Shown here: one piece after another, positions 26,101 to 38,479 of the stretch | Layout: each line of letters starts with the position of its first letter | Position numbering within the stretch: the first letter of the stretch is position 1 | Assembly: GCA_032622095.1 (NCBI GenBank) | Contig: CP136063.1 | Location: 271,739,426 to 271,803,425 of the forward strand | Length of the DNA stretch: 64,000 nt | DNA from: Siphonodentalium dalli | Taxonomy: Eukaryota > Mollusca > Scaphopoda > Gadilida > Siphonodentaliidae | Direction: 5' to 3' | The notes under the pieces: model-generated | Seen by the model: only the letters and a program-made list of their open reading frames with translations | What the model was told of the DNA's origin: nothing | The model's database searches: none | Translations under genes and position numbers: made by a program

Positions 26101-26321
26101 TTCATTGTTAGTCTTATTCCTGGCATGTTACAAATAAAGAGCGTTCATTGTTAGTCTTACACATTGTATGTTACAAATAAAGAGCGTTCATTGTTAGTCT
26201 ATTCCTGGTTTGTTACAAATAAATAACGCTCATTGTTATATAGTCTATTCTTGGTATGTTACAAATAAAGAGCGTTCATTGTTAGTCTTACTCCTGGTAT
26301 GTTACAAATAAAGAACGCTCA
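23139..26321 (+). repeat. HOR-B perfect tandem triplet (3 x 1,061 bp)
   Basis: Copies occupy 23139-24199, 24200-25260 and 25261-26321. TATATAG lies at 24115, 25176 and 26237, each 1,061 bp apart. Copies 2 and 3 share TGGTATTGTAC and TTGCTAGTC where copy 1 has TGGTATGTTAC and TTGTTAGTC. Single-copy private changes include CTTGCACATTG at about 25096 (copy 2), and TCCTAGTATG and ACATACAG (copy 3). Confidence 0.92.
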
Positions 26322-29300
26322 TTGTTAGTCTATTCCTGGTATGTTATAAATAAAGAGCGTTCCTTGTTAGTATATTCATGGTATGTTACAATTAAATATC
26401 GTGCATTGTTAGTCTTATTCCTGGTATGTTACACATAAAGAGCGTTCATTGTTAGTCTACTCATTGTATATTACCAATAAAGAGCGTTCCTTGTTAGAAA
26501 ATTCATGGTATGTTACAAATAAAGATCGTTCATTGTTAGTCTTATTCCTGGTATGTTACAAATAAAGAACGCTCATTGTTAGTCTATTCCTGGTATGTTA
26601 CAAATAAAGAGCGTTAATTGTTAGTCTATTCCTGGTATGTAACCAACAAGGAACGTCCATTGTTAGTCTTATTCATGGTATGTTACAAATAAAGAGCGTT
26701 CATTGCTAGTCTTACTCCTGGTATGTGACAAATAAAGAACGCTCATTATTAGTCTTACTCTTGGTAGGTTACATATAAAGAGCGTTGATTGATAGTCTAT
26801 TATTGGTATGTTACATATAAAGAACGCTCATTGTTAGTCTTACTCCTGGTATGTTACAAATAAAGAGTGTTCATTGTTAGTCTTACTCCTGGTATGTTAC
26901 AAATAAAGAACGCTCATTGCTAGTCTATTCCTGGTATGTTACAAATAAAGAGCGTTCATTGTTAGTCTTATTCCTGGTATGTTACAAATAAATAACGCTC
27001 ATTGTTAGTCTATTCCTGGTGTGTTACAAATAAAGAGCGTTCATTGTTAGTCTATACCTGGTATGATACAAATAAAGAGCGTTCATTGTTAGTCTACTCA
27101 TTGTATATTACCAATAAAGAGCGTTCCTTGTTAGAAAATTCATGGTATGTTACAAATAAAGAACGCTCATTGTTCGTCTATTCCTGGTATGTTACAAATA
27201 AAGAGCGTTCATCGTTAGTCTATTCCTGGTATGTTACAAATAAAGAACGCTCATTGTTAGTCTATTCCTGGTATGTTACAAATAAAGAACGCTCATTGTT
27301 CGTCTATTCCTGGTATGTTACAAATAAAGAGCGTTCATCGTTAGTCTATTCCTGGTATGTTACAAATAAAGAACGCTCATTGTTAGTCTATTCCTGGTAT
27401 GTTACAAATAAAGAGCGTTCATCGTTAGTCTATTCCTGGTATGTTAGAAATAAAGAACGCTCATTGATTGTCTATTCCTGGTATGTTACAAATAAAGAAC
27501 ACTCATTGTTAGTCTATTCCTGTTATGTTATAAATAAAGAGCGTTCATTGTTAGTCTTACTCCTGGTATGTTACAAATAAAGAGAGTTCATTGTTAGTCT
27601 ATTCCTGGTATGTTACAAATAAAGAACCCTCATTGTTAGTCTATTCCTGGATTGTAACCAACAAAGAACGTCCATTGTTAGTCTTATTCATGGTATGTTA
27701 CAAATAAAGAACGCTCATTGTTAGTCTATTCCTGATATGTTACAAATAAAGAGCGTTCATCGTTAGTCTATTCCTGGTATGTTACAAATAAAGAACGCTC
27801 ATTGTTAGTCTATTCCTGGTATGTTACAAATAAAGAGCGTTCGTCGTTAGTCTATTCCTGGTATGTTACAAATAAAGAACGCTCATTGTTTGTCTATTCC
27901 TGGTATGTTACAAATAAAGAACGCTCACCGTTAGTCTATTCCTGGTATGTTATAAATAAAGAGCGTTTATTGTTAGTCTATTCCTCGTTTGTTATAAATA
28001 AAGAGCGTTCATTGTTAGTCTATTCCTGATATATTACACATAAAGAACGCTCATTGTTAGTCTTACTCCTGGTATGTTACAAATAAAGAGCGTTCATTGT
28101 TAGTCTTTCTCCTGGTATGTTTCAAATAAAGAATGTTCATTGTTAGTCTATTCCTGGTATGTTACACACAAAGAGCGTTCATTGTCAGTCTACTCATTGT
28201 ATATTACCAATAAAGACCGTCCCTTGTTAGTATATTCATGGTATGTTACAAATAAAGATCGTTCATTGTTAGTCTTATTCCTGGTATGTTACAAATAAAG
28301 AGTGTTCATTGTTAGTCTTACACAGTGTATGTTACAAATAAAGAGCGTTCACTGTTAGTCACCTCCTGACAAATAACCAATACTAAGCGTTCATTGTTAG
28401 TCTATTCCTGGTATGTTACCAATAAAGATCATTCATTGTTAGTCTTATTCCTGTGATGTTACAAATAAAGAGCGTTAATTGTTAGTCTATTCTTGGTATG
28501 TTACAAATAAAGAGCGTTCATTGTTAGTCTTACTCCTGGTATGTTACAAATAAAGAACGCTCATTGTTAGTCTATTCCTGGTATGTTATAAATAAAGAGC
28601 GTTCCTTGTTAGTATATTCATGGTATGTTACAAATAAAGATCGTGCATTGTTAGTCTTATTCCTGGTATGTTACACATAAAGAGCGTTCATTGTTAGTCT
28701 ACTCATTGTATATTACCAATAAAGAGCGTTCCTTGTTAGAAAATTCATGGTATGTTACAAATAAAGATCGTTCATTGTTAGTCTTATTCCTGGTATGTTA
28801 CAAATAAAGAACGCTCATTGTTAGTCTATTCCTGGTATGTTACAAATAAAGAGCGTTAATTGTTAGTCTATTCCTGGTATGTAACCAACAAGGAACGTCC
28901 ATTGTTAGTCTTACTCCTGGTATGTTACAAATAAAGAACGCTCATTATTAGTCTTACTCTTGGTATGTTACATATAAAGAGCGTTGATTGATAGTCTATT
29001 ATTGGTATGTTACATATAAAGAACGCTCATTGTTAGTCTTACTCCTGGTATGTTATAAATAAAGAGCGTTTATTGTTAGTCTATTCCTCGTTTGTTATAA
29101 ATAAAGAGCGTTCATTGTTAGTCTATTCCTGATATATTACACATAAAGAACGCTCATTGTTAGTCTTACTCCTGGTATGTTACAAATAAAGAATGTTCAT
29201 TGTTAGTCTATTCCAGGTATGTTACACATAAAGAGCGTTCATTGTCAGTCTACTCATTGTATATTACCAATAAGAGCGTCCCTTGTTAGTATATTCATGG

Positions 29301-29960
29301 TATGTTACAAATAAAGATCGTTCATTGTTAGTCTTATTCCTGGTATGTTTCAAATAAAGAGCGTTCATTGTTAGTCTTACACATTGTATGTTACAAATAA
29401 AGAGCGTTCACTGTTAGTCACCTCCTGACAAATAACCAATACTGAGCGTTCATTGTTAGTCTATTCCTGGTATGTTACCAATAAAGATCATTCAATGTTA
29501 GTCTTATTCCTGTGATGTTACAAATAAAGAGCGTTAATTGTTAGTCTATTCTTGGTATGTTACAAATAAAGAGCGTTCATTGTTAGTCTTACACCTGGTA
29601 TGTTACAAATAAAGAACGCTCATTGTTAGTCTATTCCTGGTATGTTATAAATAAAGAGCGTTCCTTGTTAGTATATTCATGGTATGTTACAAATAAAGAT
29701 CGTGCATTGTTAGTCTTATTCCTGGTATGTTACACATAAAGAGCGTTCATTGTTAGTCTACTCATTGTATATTACCAATAAAGAGCGTTCCTTGTTAGTC
29801 TTATTCCTTGTATGTTACAAATAAAGAACGCTCATTGTTAGTCTATTCCTGGTATGCTACAAATAAAGAACGATCATTGTTAGTCTATTCCTGGTGTGTT
29901 ACAAATAAAGAGCGTTCATTGTTAGTCTATACCTGGTATGATACAAATAAAGAGCGTTCA
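26322..29960 (+). repeat. HOR-A tail and cycle (super-HOR 2)
   Basis: Copy of 19500-23138 at 6,822 bp offset, sharing AATTAAATATCG, the 128-bp deletion junction and GTCTTTCTCC. Private changes include TCCTGTTATG near 27521, TCCTGATATG at about 27732 (creating a stop in the open frame) and TTCGTCGTTAG at about 27840. Confidence 0.9.
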
Positions 29961-32900
29961 TTGTTAGTCTACTCATTGTATATTACCAATAAAGAGCGTT
30001 CCTTGTTAGATAATTCATGGTATGTTACAAATAAAGAACGCTCATTGTTCGCCTATTCCTGGTATGTTACAAATAAAGAGCGTTCATCGTTAGTCTATTC
30101 CTGGTATGTTACAAATAAAGAACGCTCATTGTTAGTCTATTCCTGGTATGTTACAAATAAAGAACGCTCATTGTTCGTCTATTCCTGGTATGTTACAAAT
30201 AAAGAGCGTTCATCGTTAGTCTATTCCTGGTATGTTACAAATAAAGAACGCTCATTGTTAGTCTATTCCTGGTATGTTACAAACAAAGAGCGTTCATCGT
30301 TAGTCTATTCCTGGTATGTTACAAATAAAGAACGCTCATTGTTTGTCTATTCCTGGTATGTTACAAATAAAGAACACTCATTGTTAGTCTATTCATGGTA
30401 TGTTACAAATAAAGAGCGTTCATTGTTAGTCTATTACAGGTATGTTACAAATAAAGAACGTTTATTGCTAATCTTATTCCTGGTATGTTACAAATAAAGA
30501 ACGCTCATTTTTAGTTTTATTCCTGGTATGTTACAAATAAAGAGCGTTCATTGTTAGTCTATTCCTGGTATGTTACAAATAAAGAGCGTTTATTGTTTGT
30601 CTATTCCTGGTATGTAACCAACAAAGAACGTCCATTGTTAGTCTTATTCCTGGTATGTTACACATAAAGAGCGTTCATTGTTAGTATATTCATTGTTTGT
30701 TACCAATAAAGACCGTTCATTGTTAGTCTTAGTCATGGTATGTTACAAATAAAGAGCGTCCCTTGTTAGTATATTCATGGTATGTTACACATAAAGATCG
30801 TTCATTGTTAGTCTTATTCCTGGCATGTTACAAATAAAGAGCGTTCATTGTTAGTCTTACACATTGTATGTTACAAATAAAGAGCGTTCATTGTTAGTCT
30901 ATTCCTGGTTTGTTACAAATAAATAACGCTCATTGTTATATAGTCTATTCTTGGTATGTTACAAATAAAGAGCGTTCATTGTTAGTCTTACTCCTGGTAT
31001 GTTACAAATAAAGAACGCTCATTGTTAGTCTACTCATTGTATATTACCAATAAAGAGCGTTCCTTGTTAGATAATTCATGGTATGTTACAAATAAAGAAC
31101 GCTCATTGTTCGCCCATTCCTGGTATGTTACAAATAAAGAGCGTTCATCGTTAGTCTATTCCTGGTATGTTACAAATAAAGAACGCTCATTGTTAGTCTA
31201 TTCCTGGTATGTTACAAATAAAGAACGCTCATTGTTCGTCTATTCCTGGTATGTTACAAATAAAGAGCGTTCATCGTTAGTCTATTCCTGGTATGTTACA
31301 AATAAAGAACGCTCATTGTTAGTCTATTCCTGGTATGTTACAAACAAAGAGCGTTCATCGTTAGTCTATTCCTGGTATTGTACAAATAAAGAACGCTCAT
31401 TGTTTGTCTATTCCTGGTATGTTACAAATAAAGAACACTCATTGTTAGTCTATTCATGGTATGTTACAAATAAAGAGCGTTCATTGCTAGTCTATTACAG
31501 GTATGTTACAAATAAAGAACGTTTATTGCTAATCTTATTCCTGGTATGTTACAAATAAAGAACGCTCATTTTTAGTTTTATTCCTGGTATGTTACAAATA
31601 AAGAGCGTTCATTGTTAGTCTATTCCTGGTATGTTACAAATAAAGAGCGTTTATTGTTTGTCTATTCCTGGTATGCAACCAACAAAGAACGTCCATTGTT
31701 AGTCTTATTCCTGGTATGTTACACATAAAGAGCGTTCATTGTTAGTATATTCATTGCTTGTTACCAATAAAGACCGTTCATTGTTAGTCTTAGTCATGGT
31801 ATGTTACAAATAAAGAGCGTCCCTTGTTAGTATATTCATGGTATGTTACACATAAAGATCGTTCATTGTTAGTCTTATTCCTGGCATGTTACAAATAAAG
31901 AGCGTTCATTGTTAGTCTTACACATTGTATGTTACAAATAAAGAGCGTTCATTGTTAGTCTATTCCTGGTTTGTTACAAATAAATAACGCTCATTGTTAT
32001 ATAGTCTATTCTTGGTATGTTACAAATAAAGAGCGTTCATTGTTAGTCTTACTCCTGGTATGTTACAAATAAAGAACGCTCATTGTTAGTCTACTCATTG
32101 TATATTACCAATAAAGAGCGTTCCTTGTTAGATAATTCATGGTATGTTACAAATAAAGAACGCTCATTGTTCGCCTATTCCTGGTATGTTACAAATAAAG
32201 AGCGTTCATCGTTAGTCTATTCCTGGTATGTTACAAATAAAGAACGCTCATTGTTAGTCTATTCCTGGTATGTTACACATAAAGAACGCTCATTGTTCGT
32301 CTATTCCTGGTATGTTACAAATAAAGAGCGTTCATCGTTAGTCTATTCCTGGTATGTTACAAATAAAGAACGCTCATTGTTAGTCTATTCCTGGTATGTT
32401 ACAAACAAAGAGCGTTCATCGTTAGTCTATTCCTGGTATTGTACAAATAAAGAACGCTCATTGTTTGTCTATTCCTGGTATGTTACAAATAAAGAACACT
32501 CATTGTTAGTCTATTCATGGTATGTTACAAATAAAGAGCGTTCATTGCTAGTCTATTACAGGTATGTTACAAATAAAGAACGTTTATTGCTAATCTTATT
32601 CCTGGTATGTTACAAATAAAGAACGCTCATTTTTAGTTTTATTCCTGGTATGTTACAAATAAAGAGCGTTCATTGTTAGTCTATTCCTGGTATGTTACAA
32701 ATAAAGAGCGTTTATTGTTTGTCTATTCCTGGTATGTAACCAACAAAGAACGTCCATTGTTAGTCTTATTCCTAGTATGTTACACATAAAGAGCGTTCAT
32801 TGTTAGTATATTCATTGTTTGTTACCAATAAAGACCGTTCATTGTTAGTCTTAGTCATGGTATGTTACAAATAAAGAGCGTCCCTTGTTAGTATATTCAT

Positions 32901-33143
32901 GGTATGTTACACATACAGATCGTTCATTGTTAGTCTTATTCCTGGCATGTTACAAATAAAGAGCGTTCATTGTTAGTCTTACACATTGTATGTTACAAAT
33001 AAAGAGCGTTCATTGTTAGTCTATTCCTGGTTTGTTACAAATAAATAACGCTCATTGTTATATAGTCTATTCTTGGTATGTTACAAATAAAGAGCGTTCA
33101 TTGTTAGTCTTACTCCTGGTATGTTACAAATAAAGAACGCTCA
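29961..33143 (+). repeat. HOR-B tandem triplet, second instance
   Basis: Copies at 29961-31021, 31022-32082 and 32083-33143, each matching its counterpart in 23139-26321 at 6,822 bp. The copy-specific markers are conserved: TGGTATTGTAC only in copies 2 and 3, TCCTAGTATG and ACATACAG in copy 3. The triplication therefore predates the 6,822-bp duplication. Private changes include CGCCCATTCC at about 31112. Confidence 0.92.
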
Positions 33144-36100
33144 TTGTTAGTCTATTCCTGGTATGTTATAAATAAAGAGCGTTCCTTGTTAGTATATTCA
33201 TGGTATGTTACAATTAAAGATCGTGCATTGTTAGTCTTATTCCTGGTATGTTACACATAAAGAGCGTTCATTGTTAGTCTACTCATTGTATATTACCAAT
33301 AAAGAGCGTTCCTTGTTAGAAAATTCATGGTATGTTACAAATAAAGATCGTTCATTGTTAGTCTTATTCCTGGTATGTTACAAATAAAGAACGCTCATTG
33401 TTAGTCTATTCCTGGTATGTTACAAATAAAGAGCGTTAATTGTTAGTCTATTCCTGGTATGTAACCAACAAGGAACGTCCATTGTTAGTCTTATTCATGG
33501 TATGTTACAAATAAAGAGCGTTCATGGCTAGTCTTACTCCTGGTATGTGACAAATAAAGAACGCTCATTATTAGTCTTACTCTTGGTAGGTTACATATAA
33601 AGAGCGTTGATTGATAGTCTATTATTGGTATGTTACATATAAAGAACGCTCATTGTTAGTCTTACTCCTGGTATGTTACAAATAAAGAGTGTTCATTGTT
33701 AGTCTTACTCCTGGTATGTTACAAATAAAGAACGCTCATTGCTAGTCTATTCCTGGTATGTTATAAATAAAGAGCGTTCATTGTTAGTCTTATTCCTGGT
33801 ATGTTACAAATAAATAACGCTCATTGTTAGTCTATTCCTGGTGTGTTACAAATAAAGAGCGCTCATTGTTAGTCTATACCGGGTATAATACAAATAAAGA
33901 GCGTTCATTGTTAGTCTACTCATTGTATATTACTAATAAAGAGCGTTCCTTGTTAGAAAATTCATGTTATGTTACAAATAAAGAACGCTCATTGTTCGTC
34001 TATTCCTGGTATGTTACAAATAAAGAGCGTTCATTGTTAGTCTATTCCTGGTATGTTACAAATAAAGAACGCTCATTGTTAGTCTATTCCTGGTATGTTA
34101 CAAATAAAGAACGCTCATTGTTCGTCTATTCCTGGTATGTTACAAATAAAGAGCGTTCATCGTTAGTCTATTCCTGGTATGTTACAAATAAATAACGCTC
34201 ATTGTTAGTCTATTCCTGGTATGTTACAAATAAAGAGCGTTCATCGTTAGTCTATTCCTGGTATGTTACAAATAAAGAACGCTCATTGATTGTCTATTCC
34301 TGGTATGTTACAAATAAAGAACACTCATTGTTAGTCTATTCCTGGTATGTTATAAATAAAGAGCGTTCATTGTTAGTCTATTCATGATATATTACACATA
34401 AAGAACGCTCATTGTTAGTCTTACTCCTGGTATGTTACAAATAAAGAACGCTCATTGATAGTCTTACTCCTGGTATGTTACAAATAAAGAACGCTCATTG
34501 TTAGTCTTACTCCTGGTATGTTACAAATAAAGAGAGTTCATTGTTAGTCTATTCCTGGTATGTTACAAATAAAGAACCCTCATTGTTAGTCTATTCCTGG
34601 ATTGTAACCAACAAAGAACGTCCATTGTTAGTCTTATTCATGGTATGTTACAAATAAAGAACGCTCATTGTTAGTCTATTCCTGGTATGTTACAAATAAA
34701 GAGAGTTCATCGTTAGTCTATTCCTGGTATGTTACAAATAAAGAACGCTCATTGTTAGTCTATTCCTGGTATGTTACAAATAAAGAGCGTTCATTGTTAG
34801 TCTATTCCTGGTATGTTACAAATAAAGAACGCTCATTGTTTGTCTATTCCTGGTATGTTACAAATAAAGAACGCTCACCGTTAGTCTATTCCTGGTATGT
34901 TATAAATAAAGAGCGTTTATTGTTAGTCTATTCCTCATTTGTTATAAATAAAGAGCGTACATTGTTAGTCTATTCCTGATATATTACACATAAAGAACGC
35001 TCATTGTTAGTCTTACTCCTGGTATGTTACAAATAAAGAGCGTTTATTGTTAGTCTTACTCCTGGTATGTTTCAAATAAAGAATGTTCATTGTTAGTCTA
35101 TTCCTGGTATGTTACACACAAAGAGCGTTCATTGTCAGTCTACTCATTGTATATTACCAATAAAGACCGTCCCTTGTTAGTATATTCATGGTATGTTACA
35201 AATAAAGATCGTTCATTGTTAGTCTTATTCCTGGTATGTTACAAATAAAGAGCGTTCATTGTTAGTCTTACACATTGTATGTTACAAATAAAGAGCGTTC
35301 ACTGTTAGTCACCTCCTGACAAATAATCAATACTGAGCGTTCATTGTTAGTCTATTCCTGGTATGTTACCAATAAAGATCATTCATTGTTAGTCTTATTC
35401 CTGTGATGTTACAAATAAACAGCGTTAATTGTTAGTCTATTCTTGGTATGTTACAAATAAAGAGCGTTCATTGTTAGTCTTACTCCTGGTATGTTACAAA
35501 TAAAGAACACTCATTGTTAGTCTATTCCTGGTATGTTATAAATAAAGAGCGTTCCTTGTTAGTATATTCATGGTATGTTACAAATAAAGATCGTGCATTG
35601 TTAGTCTTATTCCTGGTATGTTACACATAAAGAGCGTTCATTGTTAGTCTACTCATTGTATATTACCAATAAAGAGCGTTCCTTGTTAGAAAATTCATGG
35701 TATGTTACAAATAAAGATCGTTCATTGTTAGTCTTATTCCTGGTATGTTACAAATAAAGAACGCTCATTGTTAGTCTATTCCTGGTATGTTACAAATAAA
35801 GAGCGTTAATTGTTAGTCTATTCCTGGTATGTAACCAACAAGGAACGTCCATTGTTAGTCTTACTCCTGGTATGTTACAAATAAAGAACGCTCATTATTA
35901 GTCTTACTCTTGGTATGTTACATATAAAGAGCGTTGATTGATAGTCTATTATTGGTATGTTACATATAAAGAACGCTCATTGTTAGTCTTACTCCTGGTA
36001 TGTTACAAATAAAGAGTGTTCATTGTTAGTCTTACTCCTGGTATGTTACAAATAAAGAACGCTCATTGCTAGTCTATTCCTGGTATGTTACAAATAAAAA

Positions 36101-36161
36101 GCGTTCATTGTTAGTCTTATTCCTGGTATGTTACAAATAAATAACGCTCATTGTTAGTCTA
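33144..36161 (+). repeat. HOR-A tail and cycle (super-HOR 3)
   Basis: Tail from 33144, then a cycle from 33824 marked by CCGGGTATAATAC, TTCATGTTATG, AATAACGCTC at about 34192 (a stop in the open frame) and a monomer whose octamer is GAACGCTC at 34489, where related cycles have GAGCGTTC. One octamer at 33857-33864 is the perfect palindrome GAGCGCTC. CTCCTGAC lies at 35313. Confidence 0.85.
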
Positions 36162-36940
36162 TTCCTGGTATGTTACAAATAAAGAGCGTTCATTGTTAGT
36201 CTTATTCCTTGTATGTTACAAATAAAGAACGCTCATTGTTAGTCTATTCCTGGTATGCTACAAACAAAGAACGCTCATTGTTAGTCTATTCCTGGTGTGT
36301 TACAAATAAAGAGCGTTCATTGTTAGTCTATACCTGGTATGATACAAATAAAGAGCGTTCATTGTTAGTCTACTCATTGTATATTACCAACAAAGAGCGT
36401 TCCTTGTTAGAAAATTCATGGTATGTTACAAATAAAGAACGCTCATTGTTCGTCTATTCCTGGTATGTTACAAATAAAGAGCGTTCATCGTTAGTCTATT
36501 CCTGGTATGTTACAAATAAAGAACGCTCATTGTTAGTCTATTCCTGGTATGTTACAAATAAAGAGCGTTCATTGTTAGTCTTATTCCTTGTATGTTACAA
36601 ATAAATAACGCTCATTGTTAGTCTATTCCTGGTATGCTACAAATAAAGAACGCTCATTGTTAGTCTATTCCTGGTGTGTTACAAATAAAGAGCGTTCATT
36701 GTTAGTCTATACCTGGTATGATACAAATAAAGAGCGTTCATTGTTAGTCTACTCATTGTATATTACCAATAAAGAGCGTTCCTTGTTAGAAAATTCATGG
36801 TATGTTACAAATAAAGAACGCTCATTGTTCGTCTATTCCTGGTATGTTACAAATAAAGAACGTTCATCGTTAGTCTATTCCTGGTATGTTACAAATAAAG
36901 AACGCTCATTGTTAGTCTATTCCTGGTATGTTACAAATAA
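36162..36940 (+). repeat. 379-bp tandem duplication (9 monomers)
   Basis: TTATTCCTTGTATG occurs at about 36202 and again 379 bp later, followed in both copies by TGGTATGCTAC, TGGTGTGTT, TACCTGGTATGATAC and CTCATTGTATATTACC. The second copy carries AATAACGCTC, a perfect-palindrome octamer GAACGTTC at 36858-36865 and, at its end, a monomer one base short (AAATAAAAACGCTC) at about 36940. Boundaries are approximate. Confidence 0.82.
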
Positions 36941-37891
36941 AAACGCTCATTGTTCGTCTATTCCTGGTATGTTACAAATAAAGAGCGTTCATCGTTAGTC
37001 TATTCCTGGTATGTTACAAATAAAGAACGCTCATTGTTAGTCTATTCCTGGTATGTTACAAACAAAGAGCGTTCATCGTTAGTCTATTCCTGGTATGTTA
37101 CAAATAAAGAACGCTCATTGTTTGTCTATTCCTGGTATGTTACAAATAAAGAACACTCATTGTTAGTCTATTCCTGGTATGTTATAAATAAAGAGCGTTC
37201 ATTGTTAGTCTATTCCTGATATATTACACATAAAGAACGCTCATTGTTAGTCTTACTCCTGGTATGTTACAAATAAAGAACGCTCATTGTTAGTCTTACT
37301 CCTGGTATGTTACAAATAAAGAGAGTTCATTGTTAGTCTATTCCTGGTATGTTACAAATAAAGAACGCTCATTGTTAGTCTATTCCTGGATTGTAACCAA
37401 CAAAGAACGTCCATTATTAGTCTTATTCATGGTATGTTACAAATAAAGAACACTCATTGTTAGTCTATTCCTGGTATGTTACAAATAAAGAGCGTTCATC
37501 GTTAGTATATTCCTGGTATGTTACAAATAAAGAACGCTCATTGTTTGTCTATTCCTGGTATGTTACAAATAAAGAACGCTCATCGTTAGTCTATTCCTGG
37601 TATGTTATAAATAAAGAGCGTTTATTGTTAGTCTATTCCTCGTTTGTTATAAATAAAGAGCGTTCATTGTTAGTCTATTCCTGATATATTACACATAAAG
37701 AACGCTCATTGTTAGTCTTACTCCTGGTATGTTACAAATAAAGAACGCTCATTGTTATATAGTCTATTCTTGGTATGTTAAAAATAAAGAGCGTTCATTG
37801 TTAGTCTTACTCCTGGTATGTTACAAATAAAGAACGCTCATTGTTAGTCTATTCCTGGTATGTTACAAATAAAGAGCGTTCATCGTTAGTC
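36941..37891 (+). repeat. HOR-A 42-mer block, 43-mers and TATATAG monomer
   Basis: Continues the HOR-A order (GAACACTC, TGATATATTACAC, GAGAGTTC, TGGATTGTAACC, TCCTCGTTTG) in shortened form. It then moves directly to the TATATAG insertion at 37756 without the intervening landmark monomers, including CTCCTGAC. This is an in-register deletion or recombination product. Confidence 0.78.
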
Positions 37892-38479
37892 TATTCCTGG
37901 TATGTTACAAATAAAGAACGCTCATTGCTAGTCTATTCATGGTATGTTACAAATAAAGAGCGTTCATCGTTAGTCTATTCCTGGTATGTTACAAATAAAG
38001 AACGCTCATTGTTAGTCTATTCCTGGTATGTTACAAATAAAGAACGCTCATTGTTCGTCTATTCCTGGTATGTTACAAATAAAGAGCGTTCATCGTTAGT
38101 CTATTCCTGGTATGTTACAAATAAAGAACGCTCATTGTTAGTCTATTCCTGGTATGTTACAAACAAAGAGCGTTTATCGTTAGTCTATTCCTGGTATGTT
38201 ACAAATAAAAAACGCTCATTGCTAGTCTATTCATGGTATGTTACAAATAAAGAGCGTTCATCGTTAGTCTATTCCTGGTATGTTACAAATAAAGAACGCT
38301 CATTGTTAGTCTATTCCTGGTATGTTACAAATAAAGAACGCTCATTGTTCGTCTATTCCTGGTATGTTACAAATAAAGAGCGTTCATCGTTAGTCTATTC
38401 CTGGTATGTTACAAATAAAGAACGCTCATTGTTAGTCTATTCCTGGTATGTTACAAACAAAGAGCGTTTATCGTTAGTC
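37892..38479 (+). repeat. Two tandem 294-bp units (7 x 42 bp each)
   Basis: Copies 37892-38185 and 38186-38479 each contain seven 42-mers and no 43-mer, with markers TTGCTAGTCTATTCATGG at the start and CGTTTATCG at the end. The copies differ at GAACGC against AAACGC near the start. The run keeps the 14-codon frame open and underlies the long apparent reading frame here. Related blocks lie at 44539-45126 and 50675-51262. Confidence 0.88.
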
